Of a stretch of DNA of 64,000 nucleotides, positions 12,270 to 24,077 are shown piece by piece. Position 1 is the stretch's first letter. The number at the start of each line of letters is the position of its first letter. Both the position numbers and the translations under genes were made by a program. The DNA comes from Phanerochaete sordida (Eukaryota > Basidiomycota > Agaricomycetes > Polyporales > Phanerochaetaceae), in contig BPQB01000064.1 of the NCBI GenBank assembly GCA_019973155.2, positions 124,001 through 188,000 of the forward strand, given 5' to 3'. The notes beneath the pieces are model-generated. The model did not search any database and had not been told where the DNA came from. It worked only from the letters and a program-made list of their open reading frames with translations.

Positions 12270-14344
12270 CCTGCGCGGCCGAGCGATAGTTAGACAGGGG
12301 CCGCACAGAAGCGACGGTAAAGCCTTCTTCAAATGAATAGAGATGCCGAGTGCTTCAGCGGACTCTGTCGTCCTGCGTGCTTGAGCGGGCGCAGTACCCA
12401 CAGCAAACAGCGTCCCGCTGTTTGCCGGCCCGATGACGGTGGTATGGTTGCAATAAGGAGCCGACTCTTCGGTGATGGAGAAGCAGAGTCAGAGCGTACA
12501 GCCTCAGGTTTCATGACTTGCACTTCCTGCACAGAGGTGGTCTGGTCGAAGTGGGAGGATGACTTAAGACTACCTCGGAGCAACCCGCCGTGGGCTTTCC
12601 GCTCCCAGTCTCGCCGACGGCGACTGAGAAGCAGTGGTTGATTAGTCAAGCGTTTAAACTCGTTGAACGGTGAGATCAGTGAGGCTTCTCACCAGTGACT
12701 AATATAAGTATCCCGCGTATGACGTTCCTGCGAGGTCAGGAGAGCCAATAGGGCCGAAGCTCGCAGCGGGCGGCGGCATAGATGGTGAGAAGGTGAGCCA
12801 ATAGCGTCGACTAAGCGGACCGACCGTCGCGCCATTGCTGACGTGAACGAGAGCAGCGTGCCGATGGAATAGGCATGCTCGAGTGTTGGTTCACGAGCTA
12901 TCGCGCGGGCGGCCGTGTAACGTGTGGGTGCGAGAGTCTAGTGCGAGGTTGCCGTACACGAGGATAAGCCCGGTATGCATCGTCTGGGCACGGCGCTGTG
13001 TCAGGACGATATGGGGCCATTTTCATATTGATGTACATACACAGCTGCCTCATCGTAGCGGGAAAGACGGCACGAGAGTGGCCCTCAGGAATCTGGCGGG
13101 TTGGGCAGGAGCACTGCAGAGACCTGCAGCTGCGCAGACGACTGAAAAGCCCCACCAGACTATCCTCAGTCAGCAGATAATCTACAGGAATACAAGAGAT
13201 AATGCTCACCGAGAACGTCGCCCACGTCGTTGTTTGTGCGCAACACACGGACAGGGATGTCTGAATCATGGGCCGAAGAAAACACGGTCGACACCACGAA
13301 GCTCTGAAAGGACCCAGGCTTCAAGGCGCAGACACGTCTCAGCGAGATACAACTTCGTCCTTACACGCCCGCTCGTGTATCGCTCCCCGCGTCTGTCCCT
13401 GATAGACCGCTCGCTGCGCAAGCCATCTTCGCGAGCGGATCGGCGGCCTTTGCGTGCGCGACCGCGCAAGAGCGGACCATGCTCCGCGCGGCTGCACAGC
13501 GGTGCGAATGCGCGCGGCAGGGTGCAGCGGCGTATAGGTGGCGACACGGGTCGGGACGTGAGATGCTGCGTCCAGCGTCGACAATACAGGGCGCAGGGCG
13601 GGTGTTTAGCTTCTCACGAGGAACTTGCAGTCACAAAGGAGCGGTGCTTCTGGCTGTGGAGGAGGATGGTTCGAGGGTCAACCGTCTTCGGGGGCGCTTT
13701 GACAGGTGGTGCGCGCTGGACGCAGCTGAACTGGGGATGTTCGAGGGCAGCGCGGGGTATATGTTGGTCGTAGGATGTATGATGGGTATGGCATGTGTGC
13801 GGACTGTCTCAGGCGGCGGTGCGGCTGTGCCGAGCAGAGCTCGCATCCTTCGAGGTCGGGGACTGAACGCCACGTTAGACGCAGGGTATATCGAATTGTG
13901 GGTGCGTATTGCTAGAGGTGCAAGTAATGTTCGTGGAGCGTCCCTCCGAGGCTGCCAGCGAACGATCAACCGGAACTCGCGCTTGGCCTTCGCTTGAACG
14001 ACGATGCGGCAGCGTGTCGCGAATGGATGGCCTGCCTAAATTCCGTTCGGCAGGAGACAAAGATTCGTGGCTGAGTAGTTCTATGGTGCGCGAGGGTAGG
14101 GAGCGGACGTAATGGTGGACGTGAAGAGCGTCAGAGGCGCAGCCCTGCGACTTGACGAGCCTCCTTCCAGCGACGAATAGGGCGCGCTGCGCGTAGTACA
14201 CAGACACCTTTAGCAAGGAGAATGCGGTTGGTGGACATCCAGCTTCGTCGCTCTGCTATGCAGCGTGCTGACCCAGTAGTCTGCTCGACGGTTGGTTAGG
14301 CGCCCGCGTTGCGTGCGAGGCGAGTCGACCGCTGGATGGTCGAC
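12270..14344. other. intergenic region without a supported gene
   Basis: The first 400 bp match the FMO2 upstream flank in part (a block around TCTGACNCTGCTTCTCCA) and so belong to the duplicated promoter region. The rest is GC-rich with long but unconvincing open frames, such as a 296-codon frame at 12883-13773 that lacks any family motif or codon signal. Confidence 0.4.
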
Positions 14345-15085
14345 ACTGGCTGATGGAGGTTCGAAACGAAGAGCAGTGCCCTCTGATAGGGCTCCGTCGC
14401 TCGGCTGGACGCTGGGAGCTCGCCTCACGTGCTCGGCCAGCCCCTGTCGCTCAGGGTGCCGGGGAGACGACCTGCGCTGGAGACAGAGTCAGATGGTCTC
14501 GGCAGAACAAACGACAGAGAGCGCACCATGCAGCGAACCCAGACCGCGTTCATTTCTCTTCGTATCTCTACCTCTCCCCACACACATTCAAATACAAGAT
14601 TGATATCATCGCGACCCTAAGGTAGGCCCGCGGTCAGTGACAGCAGCGACGAGAACAGGGGCAACGGACCTGAGGCCGGGAGCAATCTATTCGCGTGGCG
14701 ATTGGCCAGCGCGACTGCGAGGAGCACGCTGTCACGCACGTGTACGCCCACTCTACATGTTACATTTTACACTCGCCGAAGCTACGAGGGAGGTCGAGGC
14801 GGGAGGGTGATGCATGCGAAGGACTTGGCGGGGCGCAGCAAGCCCGTCCACGCTTGGCGCCTGCACGCGGCGGCTTTACGCCACGATGATGATGGCGCAT
14901 CACACGCCAAGACGCAGGCGCGCCGTCTCCCTTTTTGGAAAACCGCCGCTCTCTTCCCTCTACGAGCACGCTCCAGATTGCGGCCTCCAGCTCCGGGGCC
15001 AGGTGCGTTCTGTCTACCAGCGACTCCGGGAGTTCCCGAAAACGAGCAGCCAACGAGCACGCAGCGAAGGGCGAGTCCGAATATT
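14345..15085 (+). repeat. dispersed repeat, R2+R1 composite copy
   Basis: The R2 part (about 14345-14570) has AGAGAGCGCACCATGCAGC and flanks as in the copy at 49480-49695. The R1 part (about 14770-15085) carries the CGGCGGCTTTACGCCACGA and ACGCAGCGAAGGGCGAG landmarks. In the opposite orientation the same order, R1 then R2, is seen at 37975-39010 and 49930-51010. No intact coding frame. Confidence 0.55.
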
Positions 15086-15640
15086 GACATAGAACTGCGC
15101 GCCCGCTACCGAACCTCGGACCGCGTGGATATTCGAGCTCCTCGTGCGTTCTGCGAAGTCAGTGTCTACATGAATAGACAGCGCGCCCTCATTGTATTGA
15201 TGGTGCGCTGGGTCCGTCTCAAGACATGTGAGCTTCACCTGTGTTGCCACGTCTGTATAACAGCGCGATAGATCATAGACGTCGAAATTAGTTCCGACCA
15301 TAGATATCGTCACGGTCACGCGTCCCCTCAGGCCGTAGCAGGTCCATTCAGGAGTGAGCCAGGAAGAACGAGGAGAAGTACTGTCAGCATCTTCCTTTGG
15401 CAGCTCTCCCGTGGCATGCTGCTCAATATGGATACAGACCAGAATATAGAACGTGCAAACCCTGAAGCCAGAGTGCAAAACCTAGTAATGCAGTGTCTTG
15501 CGCTTTGACAGTGTATATGCATACCTTCGCACGATTTTGCCAGAACAAGCGGCGATATCCGCGTATGTCTCTCCTCTCCAGTTCTGCTGGTCGAGATTAG
15601 CACTGATTAATAGCTCGGTTTTAGCTCGCTCCCAGCTTAA
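15086..15640 (-). pseudogene. relic of a group II NACHT gene, 3' end only
   Basis: On the minus strand, ADIAACSGKIVRR sits before a possible 45 nt intron (GTATGC..ACTAG). After it come CTFYILVCIHIEQHATG and YGLRGRVTVTISM..DLSRCYTDV. These line up with the end of exon 6 (HRAAGIVARYLG), the exon 7 start (DFYAFVCYVQLRRDRG) and the YGLLPYRVYITV..DLGRYRDI stretch of the intact group II genes. Nothing upstream matches the NACHT core, and there is no clean ending. The similarity is by eye and weak, so this is a tentative call. Confidence 0.4.
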
Positions 15641-15649
15641 CTCGGAGGC

Positions 15650-16420
15650 TGTTGCCACGTACGGAGCAAGGGCACCTCAAACCTGCGCACAGGAGCGCAG
15701 CGGCGCACAAGCCCCGACTTGGTCGCGGAATCACAGGCTCTGTGCGCCAAACGGCCACCATCAGACACTTTGCGAACGTCACCGGGGGCACCCTCAGCTA
15801 CCTCATCAACAGCACAGACTGGCTTCAGGAGGCCCGCTCCGAGTGCGACCCGCCAGCCTAGAACGTCCAACTCTATCACCTGCCCGTGTGCCAGCGACGA
15901 CAGCACCAGCTCCGCGACCACGACGATGACGGCGCTTTCCGCGTGGACGTCTTCGGTGTCATCCCACGACCGACGTGCTCCTCCTGCGCCGCCCAGAGCC
16001 CGAATGCCGTCACGCCCAGCTCGCGCATCGGCTCAGCGCGCTCACGCGCGCGCAGCGTCTCGTGGGGCAGGCAGCGTGCCTCCAGCGCGAGAAGGGCCGC
16101 TGGCACCACCATCGTCGCAAACCACGCCACGCGTGTCGCGGAATCGGGCTAGGATCTTGGGCTCCTCGCGCTCAGGCCAATATTCATCGATGTGACGGCG
16201 AAGATACGTACGCCCTTCGCTTTTCTGTCGTGTGCAGATTTGCCGTCGAGATTTTCAGCGACGCATGAGGAGCTCGACGCCGCCGCGCGGTTGTTCGAGC
16301 CGGTGAGGAGTCAGACATACATCGACGCCTGTAGTGGGCTCCCGTGGTCAGTCTTCGCGACTTTTGCACTTGGAGGGCGGTCGCTGGGTGGTCTTGGGTG
16401 GGTATTGGTCGCCAATCCTT
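15650..16420 (+). pseudogene. decayed SDR copy
   Basis: GGTLSYLINSTDWLQEARSE corresponds to DGTLDCLVNNAAYVQETRRA of the intact SDR. DDDGAFRVDVFGVI, EELDAAARLFEPV and a degenerate end near 16340-16420 follow in the same order. The catalytic Tyr/Lys segment and the cofactor loop are not recognisable, and frames shift. It lies directly upstream of a NACHT gene, as does the relic at 31516-32280. Confidence 0.55.
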
Positions 16421-16587
16421 CCTCTCACTTTTAATCTCATCATCTATTCGGCGCTGTCAAGCCGAATCAGAGTGTGGTGCAGTCGCACAGCTTTCGTGGA
16501 CCGCAGGAGTTCAGTTTTTCTAAGCCAAAATGTGGTATCTGATGAGGTGCAATATATCCATTCATCGTAGCTCGAAGTTGCTGCGCG

Positions 16588-16706
16588 CACCGGGACTGTC
16601 CCAAGATGGCTCGCGCAGCGCGCGCCTGCCAGAAAAGGCATGACACGAGGCCCTATCGCACCTCTTTCTCCGTCTTTCTCTGATTGCTCCCCTGTAGACC
16701 GCAAGC
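16588..16706 (+). promoter_or_regulatory. upstream block shared by group II genes A, C and D
   Basis: The 120 bp before the start codon contain CCGGGACTGTCCCAAGATGG, then GCGCGCCTGCCAGAAAAGGC and CCCTATCGCACC. The same ordered landmarks precede gene II-D, and a more diverged version precedes II-C. It is candidate core promoter or 5' UTR. The conservation could also be simple leftover from duplication. Confidence 0.4.
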
Positions 16707-19550
16707 ATGGACGGTGCCTTCAACATCGCAAGGTATATCGACATGGAGTTTCTGCTGTGGGAAGACCTCGCCAAGCGGAGGCTGGACGGCACGATGCTTC
16801 CGAACATGCTCAAGGCAGCTGAAAAGATGGCGAAAACCGTCGATGCGGTCAGTGCACGTAATTGGGCTCCACGGCGAAGATTATTCATTCGTGGCGCGCA
16901 TGTATATCTTTAGATCAGGGGCAAACCCTTCGAAGACGTCGTCTTGGTCACCTTCTGTCGAAGCTCAATCAGGCTGAATTGCGTGCTGCAGGAGACGGAT
17001 TCAAAGATAAAGGACGTCCTCAGGTTTGATTTGCATGGCGAACCAATCGGGGCGAGTGATCACTTCAGGCACATGATAGCTTCGTCGAAGGAGCTTCAGG
17101 CTAGAGAGCAAGATTTGCTCAGGTAAGCCAGATGCGTAGCAATATACGGCCATCAGACTGAAGGTAATATAGTGCCATAGCCCAGGTACAGAACCAAGCG
17201 AGTGGGCTGCGCTCACGCAAAGGCTCTCGTGTGATTGATCTTATAGGCTCCCTGATCCGTACACGAGCGGATAACGACGCCATTCTGAAGGGCATGACGG
17301 AGAAGATAGACAGCTCAGCTGCGTTGTTTCAGGTGGGAGCTTTCTGATGGCTTTCCGTTCGCGCTGACAGGGATTACATCGCAGGCTGGCGCTTCGACCG
17401 CCATCGACGAGTGCATCTCAAGTGTGGCTAATCTGCAGGTGCGTCTAGTGGCTCCAGAACCAGCGTAGATACTCAGTAACCATATAGCAACGGAAGGAAG
17501 AATTCCGACTAGCTGGTATGTGCATGGTTGTTGCGCGCGAAATAGGTAGTAAACTGAGCATCCTAATCGCAGAGCAAGCTGCACAATTTATCGAGCGTAT
17601 ATCCTCTGGCGCAGGCAGCTACCACGCCGCGGACGATGCACAGCACGGCTCCGATCCGGCTGCCAGTATGCAAGAGGACATCGCAGCTGATGTGAAGCAG
17701 TGGCTGTCTGGTAGCAAGCACGTATACCTTCTTACTGGCGAGCCGAACACAGGGAAGTCGCAAAATGCCCGTGGACTCTGCCACTATTTGTCCGCAGCGC
17801 GATCGTCGACGGCAAAACTCGGCGGGTCCTTCTTCCTCGCTCCTGGAGATGAAGACCTCGAGTCTCTCCAGTTCGCCCTCCTATCCCTGTCCTACCAAGT
17901 GGCGCCGCCGTTCCGCACCATGATCGTGGACGATATACGCGAATTTCTCTATTGCGGGGAGGATGTGCAGCTGAGACATGCGGCCATCGATCTCCTTCCC
18001 AAGTGCCTTGTAGCTGCCTCATCTGGAGCGCAAGCCACAACCGTGCTAGTCCTCGACGGGATTGACCAGTGCAGCGAAAGCCTGGAGGTACCGGGCCTCC
18101 TCCGCCGCCTCCTCGCATTCGTTCGCGAGTTTCCCTGGCTCTTCCTCTTCATTGCTGCTTGTCCACGTCCCAATGTCATGGCCGTCCTCGCACACCCCAC
18201 GGTCTCTGACATTGTCTACCATAGACAGCTCGACGATGACATTGAGAGATGGCATGGGAATCCCGCAGAATACTTTCAGTATACATTGCCCAGAATACCC
18301 GCGTACAAAGACTACTCCAACATCCATCCTAACACCCTCCGAGAGCTCTCTCAGCTTGCCAACGGCGACATCCGCTTTGCTCAGCTTGCGATGCGTTATC
18401 TTCATGCAGAAAATCGCCGACCAGAGGCACGACTCAATCGCCTTCGTTCTATCGCAAACTCTGATTCCCCATTGGAAGCGCTCTATATTCATCAGCTCGA
18501 GACGCTGGCCCCTTTCCTTTCACCAGATCGACCCAGATTTCCTCGGACATTGTTACGCTTTGTTGCGCACACAGGATGCAGCCTGACACCGGACGAAATC
18601 TCGTCTTTTGCGCATGAAATATCGGCAGATGACGTCATCCGCACGGTGGACGACTTTCGTGCTGTCCTTACGATCGATACCAGCTGGAAGATTGTGCCCC
18701 ACGACGTCTCCTTTTCCAGATTTCTTCGTAACATGAACCGCAAAGGAGAGCTGCCTTTCGGGTTGCAGGCGGACGGAGCCTTGCACGCAGCGTCCATCTG
18801 TATTGCCGCAATATCCAACACCAGCCCGGTCACTGCCATTCCTCGGCTGCTTCCTCCACCAAATCTACTCCCCCGTGACGGTCGTCCCCAGCCAACCATA
18901 CCATTCATGTCGCTCTGGCCACGATATCTTTCTGAATCCAGGCCCAGTGCAGACCCAGACTTGATATTGCAGCTCGACGCATTCGTTCCCAGCCTCCCGC
19001 TTGCCATGTACGCATGGGTTGTCGAACCGTTTGACGCGCACTGCGCGGCTAGCATAGTCGCACGGTACTTGGTAACGGTATGTCTCATTCATTGCCGACA
19101 GCTGTATATTGATATATCTCGATTCGATGTCCCACGCAGCCACATGTCGACCTTGAAGAAGTGGACGACGTCCTGGAGAAGACGTTATCAATCCGCAGGA
19201 GAATCATCTCGGACTTCTATGCCTTTGTGTGTTATGTGCAGCTTCGACGAGACCGTGGAGATCAGCACATCTTCGCTGCCGATATCATTCAGGCGATTGC
19301 GGAAGGGTGTCAAGATAAGATTGTTTATTGTAACACCGGGCTACATGGCCCCGGCGATCTCACCTTTACCTTCAACCTCGAAGCCGAAGCCTACCAAGGT
19401 CATGTTAGTGTTGGAGCGGACTCGTTACAAAGCTACAAGAGTATTACCGAAGATTTTCTGACGCAGATGCAGAATGCTGAACAAGTAGGAAACGGACCAA
19501 GCACGCCGGGGTTGTTGGAGGGGACTTTCCGAGCTGCTCTTTGGACGTAG
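16707..19550 (+). CDS. NACHT-domain NLR-like protein, group II (II-A)
   Basis: Seven exons (16707-16847, 16914-17122, 17173-17332, 17385-17438, 17488-17515, 17573-19077, 19140-19550) give 835 aa. The first 197 aa come from five small exons, are helix-rich and match no domain I know. NACHT core in exon 6: Walker A GEPNTGKS (about 253-260), Walker B VLVLDGIDQC (about 355-364), LFLFIAACPRPNVMAVL. The C-terminal exon holds a conserved module: DFYAFVCYVQLRRDRGDQ, AIAEGCQD, PGLLEGTFR. No repeat-type sensor is present. The exon 6 acceptor after ATCGCAG gives the same junction (A|EQAAQF) as in all paralogues. Family role: STAND NTPase, probably recognition or cell death. Trigger unknown. Confidence 0.9.
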
Positions 19551-20780
19551 GAGACATACTTCACCCTGTAGTATGTACCCCTATATCAGGTGCTCTGGGT
19601 GCCGCGAAGTCGTTCCCGGGACACTCCGCGCCACCGGCAAGGCCCTTCGCTGCTCCGTTCGAAGTATTTCACGGCCATCTATGCTGACAGACGTACGTCT
19701 TCGCGAAACAGCGTCCGTGAGAATGCGATTCGGCCGACTGTACGTCCACGTCTAGTCAGCAAAGCACGGAAGGCAGCACCCAAGGAAGTACCCACGTCCA
19801 TGAGTACCATGGTGGTGCGTAAACGGAGCTCGTACGCGACGCTGTCCAGCCCGTCGACAACGGTGTCAAAGGCTGTGACCTCCTTGTGGGTGGACCATGG
19901 CTGCTGTGACACCAGTGGGGTGACTAGGATGCTAGTGATGCTGACGGCGACTAGCCAAGGCAGCCGCAATTAATGTTGGTGGGAGCAGCGAAGACGGTGG
20001 TGAGAAGCATGGCCGTACGTTGTTCACGTCACCAAAGCGCGGGCGGGATCGCGATGGGCGGCACTAATGGCGCATCAATCCTGTTTTGGATCCCTGGCGG
20101 GCTCCGGCGGCTCGCGAATGCTGGCTCTGACCACGACCAGCATCTTCCCGTCGTCGGGGTGTACGCTCTTTCCACGTGCTGAAGTCGCTGAAAACTAGGC
20201 GCGATGCGTATAGCGTGAAGGTGCAGCTGACCGAACCACCTTCTCCCGCGGGCGTCGCCTAGGGGCCGTCTTCCAGAGACAGAGCCTGGACCCGCGGGGA
20301 AGACAGGTATAACGGCTCTTAAAATGCGCTGCTGGGCTCGGTGACAGGAGCACTGTCTGGAGATGGGCAAGCAAGCGCATTATTCCGCAGTTTGTCAAGG
20401 TGCGCCGCAGCGCTCCTCCACGAGCAGACTCGTCTCATTGCGACGCACAGGAAGACCTTTCAGGCCACAATTGCTGAGCAGTGCACATGAATTAACACCA
20501 TTTACGCGAGTTTCGTGTACGGAACGACTTCACGCGTGCAGCCTTTAATTTGGAGACTGCTGACTCTGACTTCGTCGCGATAGGCTATGTTCTTGCAGAA
20601 CCCTTGCTATGGTATCCGAAGGTCGGTCCTCGTGGCCACTTCTACATCCACATCAACCCCAACCCACCAACCCAGCGAGGTCGTACACGGCATTCGGCCA
20701 GCCACTAATTGGACTGTCGGTCTGGTGAAGGACTACACACGAAGCGTACACCAACCGTAGCAGATGCGGTGCGCAACTAT
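19551..20780. other. intergenic region; one weak small ORF
   Basis: A minus-strand frame at 19969-19679 (96 codons) begins with a hydrophobic MRLPWLVAVSITSILV stretch that could be a signal peptide or membrane anchor. It has no family match, no splice context and no paralogue, so I do not call a gene. The last part is probably the start of the FMO2 upstream region. Confidence 0.3.
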
Positions 20781-21126
20781 GGCGGTTCCATCCGAGACAA
20801 CTCCAGTTCAGCCCTTGATTCCACTGCAGACAAACGCTTTCTGTGGAGCAAGCGCAATTCGGTCCACCTCATCAAACGCGAGGCGATACAGTCTGACACT
20901 GCTTCTCCACCGCCGAGTCATACGCTCAAGCCGCCACGACACCATCATGGGACCGATAGATGAGCGGATGTGCTACCGGCTATGGGGGTCGCTCGGATTC
21001 CAGCTCTGCGCCAAAGAGTACGTGTGTCAAATCTGAGCACCCATCGACGCTAATCATCCTTCGTTAGGCGTTGGTCCGAATGTCGCTCCGCCGTCCTGCC
21101 ATAAAGCCAAGGGAAGCGCGGCGACC
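20781..21126 (+). promoter_or_regulatory. FMO2 upstream region, duplicated from or with FMO1
   Basis: A block around 20880-20930 matches the FMO1 upstream flank near 12470-12560 in inverse orientation (TCTGACACTGCTTCTCCACC against TCTGACTCTGCTTCTCCATC). At the place of the FMO1 TATA box this copy has CATAAAG (21100-21106). The region shows that the duplication included the promoter. Confidence 0.5.
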
Positions 21127-23659
21127 ATGCCTGCAGCACAACACACCATGGCCGGCGACACCGGACACGTCGAACACCCTTCCCCAAACTTCGACGATGA
21201 CTACTTCGCGCGCGTTCTACCCACCTTCGACAGCCTCGGCGCGACGCCTCCCGAGAACCCAGACGCGCAGGCCATCGCGCGCAACTGGGTAGCCTCCCTC
21301 GCCACGCACTCCGCGCGCCAGGACGCCCCCGGGCTCGTCGCCGCGCTGCTGCACCCCGCGGGCTGGTGGCGCGACCTCTTCGCGCTGACCTGGGACCTGC
21401 GCAGCTTCGCGGGCGCCGCCGCAGTGGCGGCGTTCCTGGCGGACTGCCTGCCCGCGCGCGGGCTCGGCGACGTCGCGCTGCAGAGCGCGGAGCACCAGGC
21501 GCCCTTCCCAGGCCTCGCGTGGGTTCTCGTGCGCTTTGCGTTCGGCACGCGCGTCGCGGCGGGCAGGGGCACCGCGCGCCTCGTGTACGGGCCTGACGGC
21601 GCGTGGCGCGCGTTCGCGGTGTCGACGCAGCTCGACGAGCTCAAGAGCCGTTCCGAGCGACTCGGCGACCGACGCGACTTTCGCACGGAGCAGGGTGACT
21701 GGGAGGCACGGCGGGCGGCGGAGCGCGAGTTCGCTGATAAGGACCCTGAGGTGCTTGTCGTCGGCGCGGGACACGGTGGGCTCGGCACTGCGGCGCACCT
21801 GAAGCACCTGGACGTCAGCTGTCTCGTGGTCGAGAGGAACGAGCGTGTGGGCGATAACTGGAGGAACCGATATGATTCCTTGACGCTTCATGACCCTATC
21901 TGTCAGTTATCCCATTCTACACATCCTGTATCCGCTCATGGAGCCGACAAGGGACCAACCACATGCCGTACCTCCCGTAAGGCACTACATGTGCCCGCAT
22001 TTGCTCAGTGCTCATTTGTATGCAGCTTTCCTCCGTCGTGGCCAGTCTTCTCCCCTGCTCGCAAGGTGCGCACGATCTACTTAGCGTTTATCGCGACCGA
22101 GCTGATATGAGCCGACCTAGATTGCCAATTGGTTCGAGTCCTACGTCGACGCTTTGGATCTGAACGTCTGGACATCCGCCGAGGCACTCAGTGCCGCGCG
22201 CGATGAACACACGAAGAAGTGGGACGTACGCGTCCGCCGCGCCGATGGGTCAGAGCGCGTTCTGCACGTTGACAACGTCGTACTCGCGCAGGGGTACACG
22301 TTCAAGAATGTGGTGTTCCCGGGACAGGTACGTGTCTCCTTGTGGTCCACCTGCAGCACATTCGCTGAAGCCGTTCGGTTCAGGAGGAGTTCCAGGGAAG
22401 ACTCATGCACTCTACGCAGTATAGGTCTGCGAAAGGCCTCGACGCGAAGAAGGTCGTGATCATGGGAGCATGCACTTCAGGTGAGTGAGCTGAAATAGCG
22501 CCTTTTTCATTGTCGTAAGATAACGTCCTTTATCTAGCTCATGACATCGCGTCGGACTGTGTCAACCACGGCATCGGTGCGTCCTCCACCATCGCCCTGT
22601 CGTGCTCTATCTAAGCCGTTCGTGTTAGGCGACGTCACCATGATCCAGCGCAGCTCGACATACATCATCTCCAGCCAAGCCGCCGTCCGCGCCCTCGTGC
22701 CAGGCGAGTCTCTGCGCCTCATGAGCGCGTCCGGACTCTGACTCACATACAGCGTCGACCTGGGAGCATCGGCCGTGCCACGAGATCGAGCTCGACAACT
22801 TCTCGATGTCGTTCAAGCTCCAGTCTCCGCTACATACCCGCGTGGCAGCGGTCATGCGCGAGATGGACCGGTACGCGCGATATACCTCGGCGAATGACCC
22901 TTAGCCTGGCTGACCGACGTGGCTTTTGCTAGCGAGCTCCTCGACGATCTCGCTCGCACGGGATATCGTGTCAAAAACGGCGCGGCGGGCGACCGCGGGC
23001 TCTTCCATTTGCTCTTCGGGCGCGGTGGCGGATACTACCTCGGTGAGCTTTGTGTCTCTCATTTTGTCTGCGCTGAGACGAGCGTGCTCTGCCGAAGACA
23101 CCGGCGCGTGTGCAAAGATCATCGATGGAAAGATCAGGGTCAAGTCGGGCTCGGAGGTTGCCAGGATCACACCAACGGGCGTCGCACTCGCCGACGGGAC
23201 AGAGCTTCCCGCGGATGTCATCGTCGTCGCCACAGGGTGCGCGCCATCCTATCGTCATCAAGGTGTGATGCTGATACGACGTCCGCTGCAGTGTCGATTG
23301 CGAGCGCAAGCTCGCCCGCAAGCTTCTGGGCCCGACTGTCGGTGGGCGTGTCCCCGATATTTGGGGCCTCAACGCAGAGGGGGAGCTGCGCGGGTCGTGG
23401 CATGAGCTCGACGGCCTGGACAACATGTGGTTCATCCATGGTACTTTCATTTCTCGGGGCAGAGTCTGATGCGGGACTGAAGGCGTTTTTAGGAAACTTC
23501 GCGACCTGCCGCTTCTACTCGAAGCTCATAGCACTGCGTAAGTGTCAGATTTCTTACGACGTCTCCTTCGTATGGCTCATCCTGTATGACGCTGTAGAGA
23601 TCAAGGCGAAGCAGGAAGGTATCTTTGGCCCACGTTATGCTCCTCCGAGCTCGCCTTGA
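21127..23659 (+). CDS. flavin-containing monooxygenase with N-terminal NTF2-like domain (FMO2)
   Basis: Thirteen exons (21127-21901, 21952-21976, 22026-22065, 22121-22327, 22384-22480, 22538-22576, 22629-22703, 22753-22870, 22933-23042, 23098-23236, 23292-23440, 23493-23537, 23598-23659) give 626 aa. Exons 2-6 and 8-13 equal those of FMO1 in length; exon 7 is one codon longer. The FAD loop GAGHGG, NADPH loop GACTSAHD and the family motif FQGRLMHSTQY, with His kept, are all present. Intron 7 (22704-22752) begins with GC (CAG then GCGAGT) and ends in CAG: a GC-AG intron if spliced as in FMO1. An alternative ATG at 21148 in ACCATGG context matches the FMO1 start and would give 619 aa. A group I NACHT gene follows 418 bp downstream. 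Confidence 0.88.
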
Positions 23660-24077
23660 ATCGATTCGTGGCTGCACAATATTGGACAGTTCGCCATGAT
23701 ATGAGAGCCAATATGAGAGGACTTTCGCCGCTTTTTGTATTGGGCGTGCAGCGGGGGTGGTTGAGGAATGCGCCGGCGGCGTTAGCGACGGCGTTGTGGA
23801 CCTCGATGCGTAGCGTCGCGATATCGCCCGCACCAATAGGACTGTTCCTGAGGTAGATGCGGTTGCACCCTCGCTCATCCAGCAGGCATCGGGTACTTAG
23901 CCGGCAATCAACGGTGCGCTTCCGGGATTCCGGCAGGTCCCCGTGCTGCGCGTCCTCGGAAACCATGGATCGCCCGAGGCAGTGAGCCGACTGGAGGCTA
24001 CTAGCAGACGATACGCATCCTCCACCTCTCTCTTTCTCACTCCCATCTGCCGCCTGTCGCCAGTATACCCTGTCTAC
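23660..24077. other. spacer between FMO2 and NACHT gene I-2
   Basis: Should hold the FMO2 3' UTR and the NACHT promoter. A long antisense open frame here overlaps coding exons and shows no family motif, so I do not count it. Confidence 0.4.

Noticed and set aside
11480..12289. 269-codon plus-strand open frame opposite FMO1 exon 1
   Set aside because: It is a shadow of the GC-rich FMO1 exon; the same shadow appears opposite FMO2 exon 1 (21217-21891), and neither has a family motif.
12883..13773. 296-codon plus-strand open frame
   Set aside because: Starts without ATG support, is Arg-rich with no domain or paralogue, and overlaps minus frames of similar length. It looks like a composition effect.
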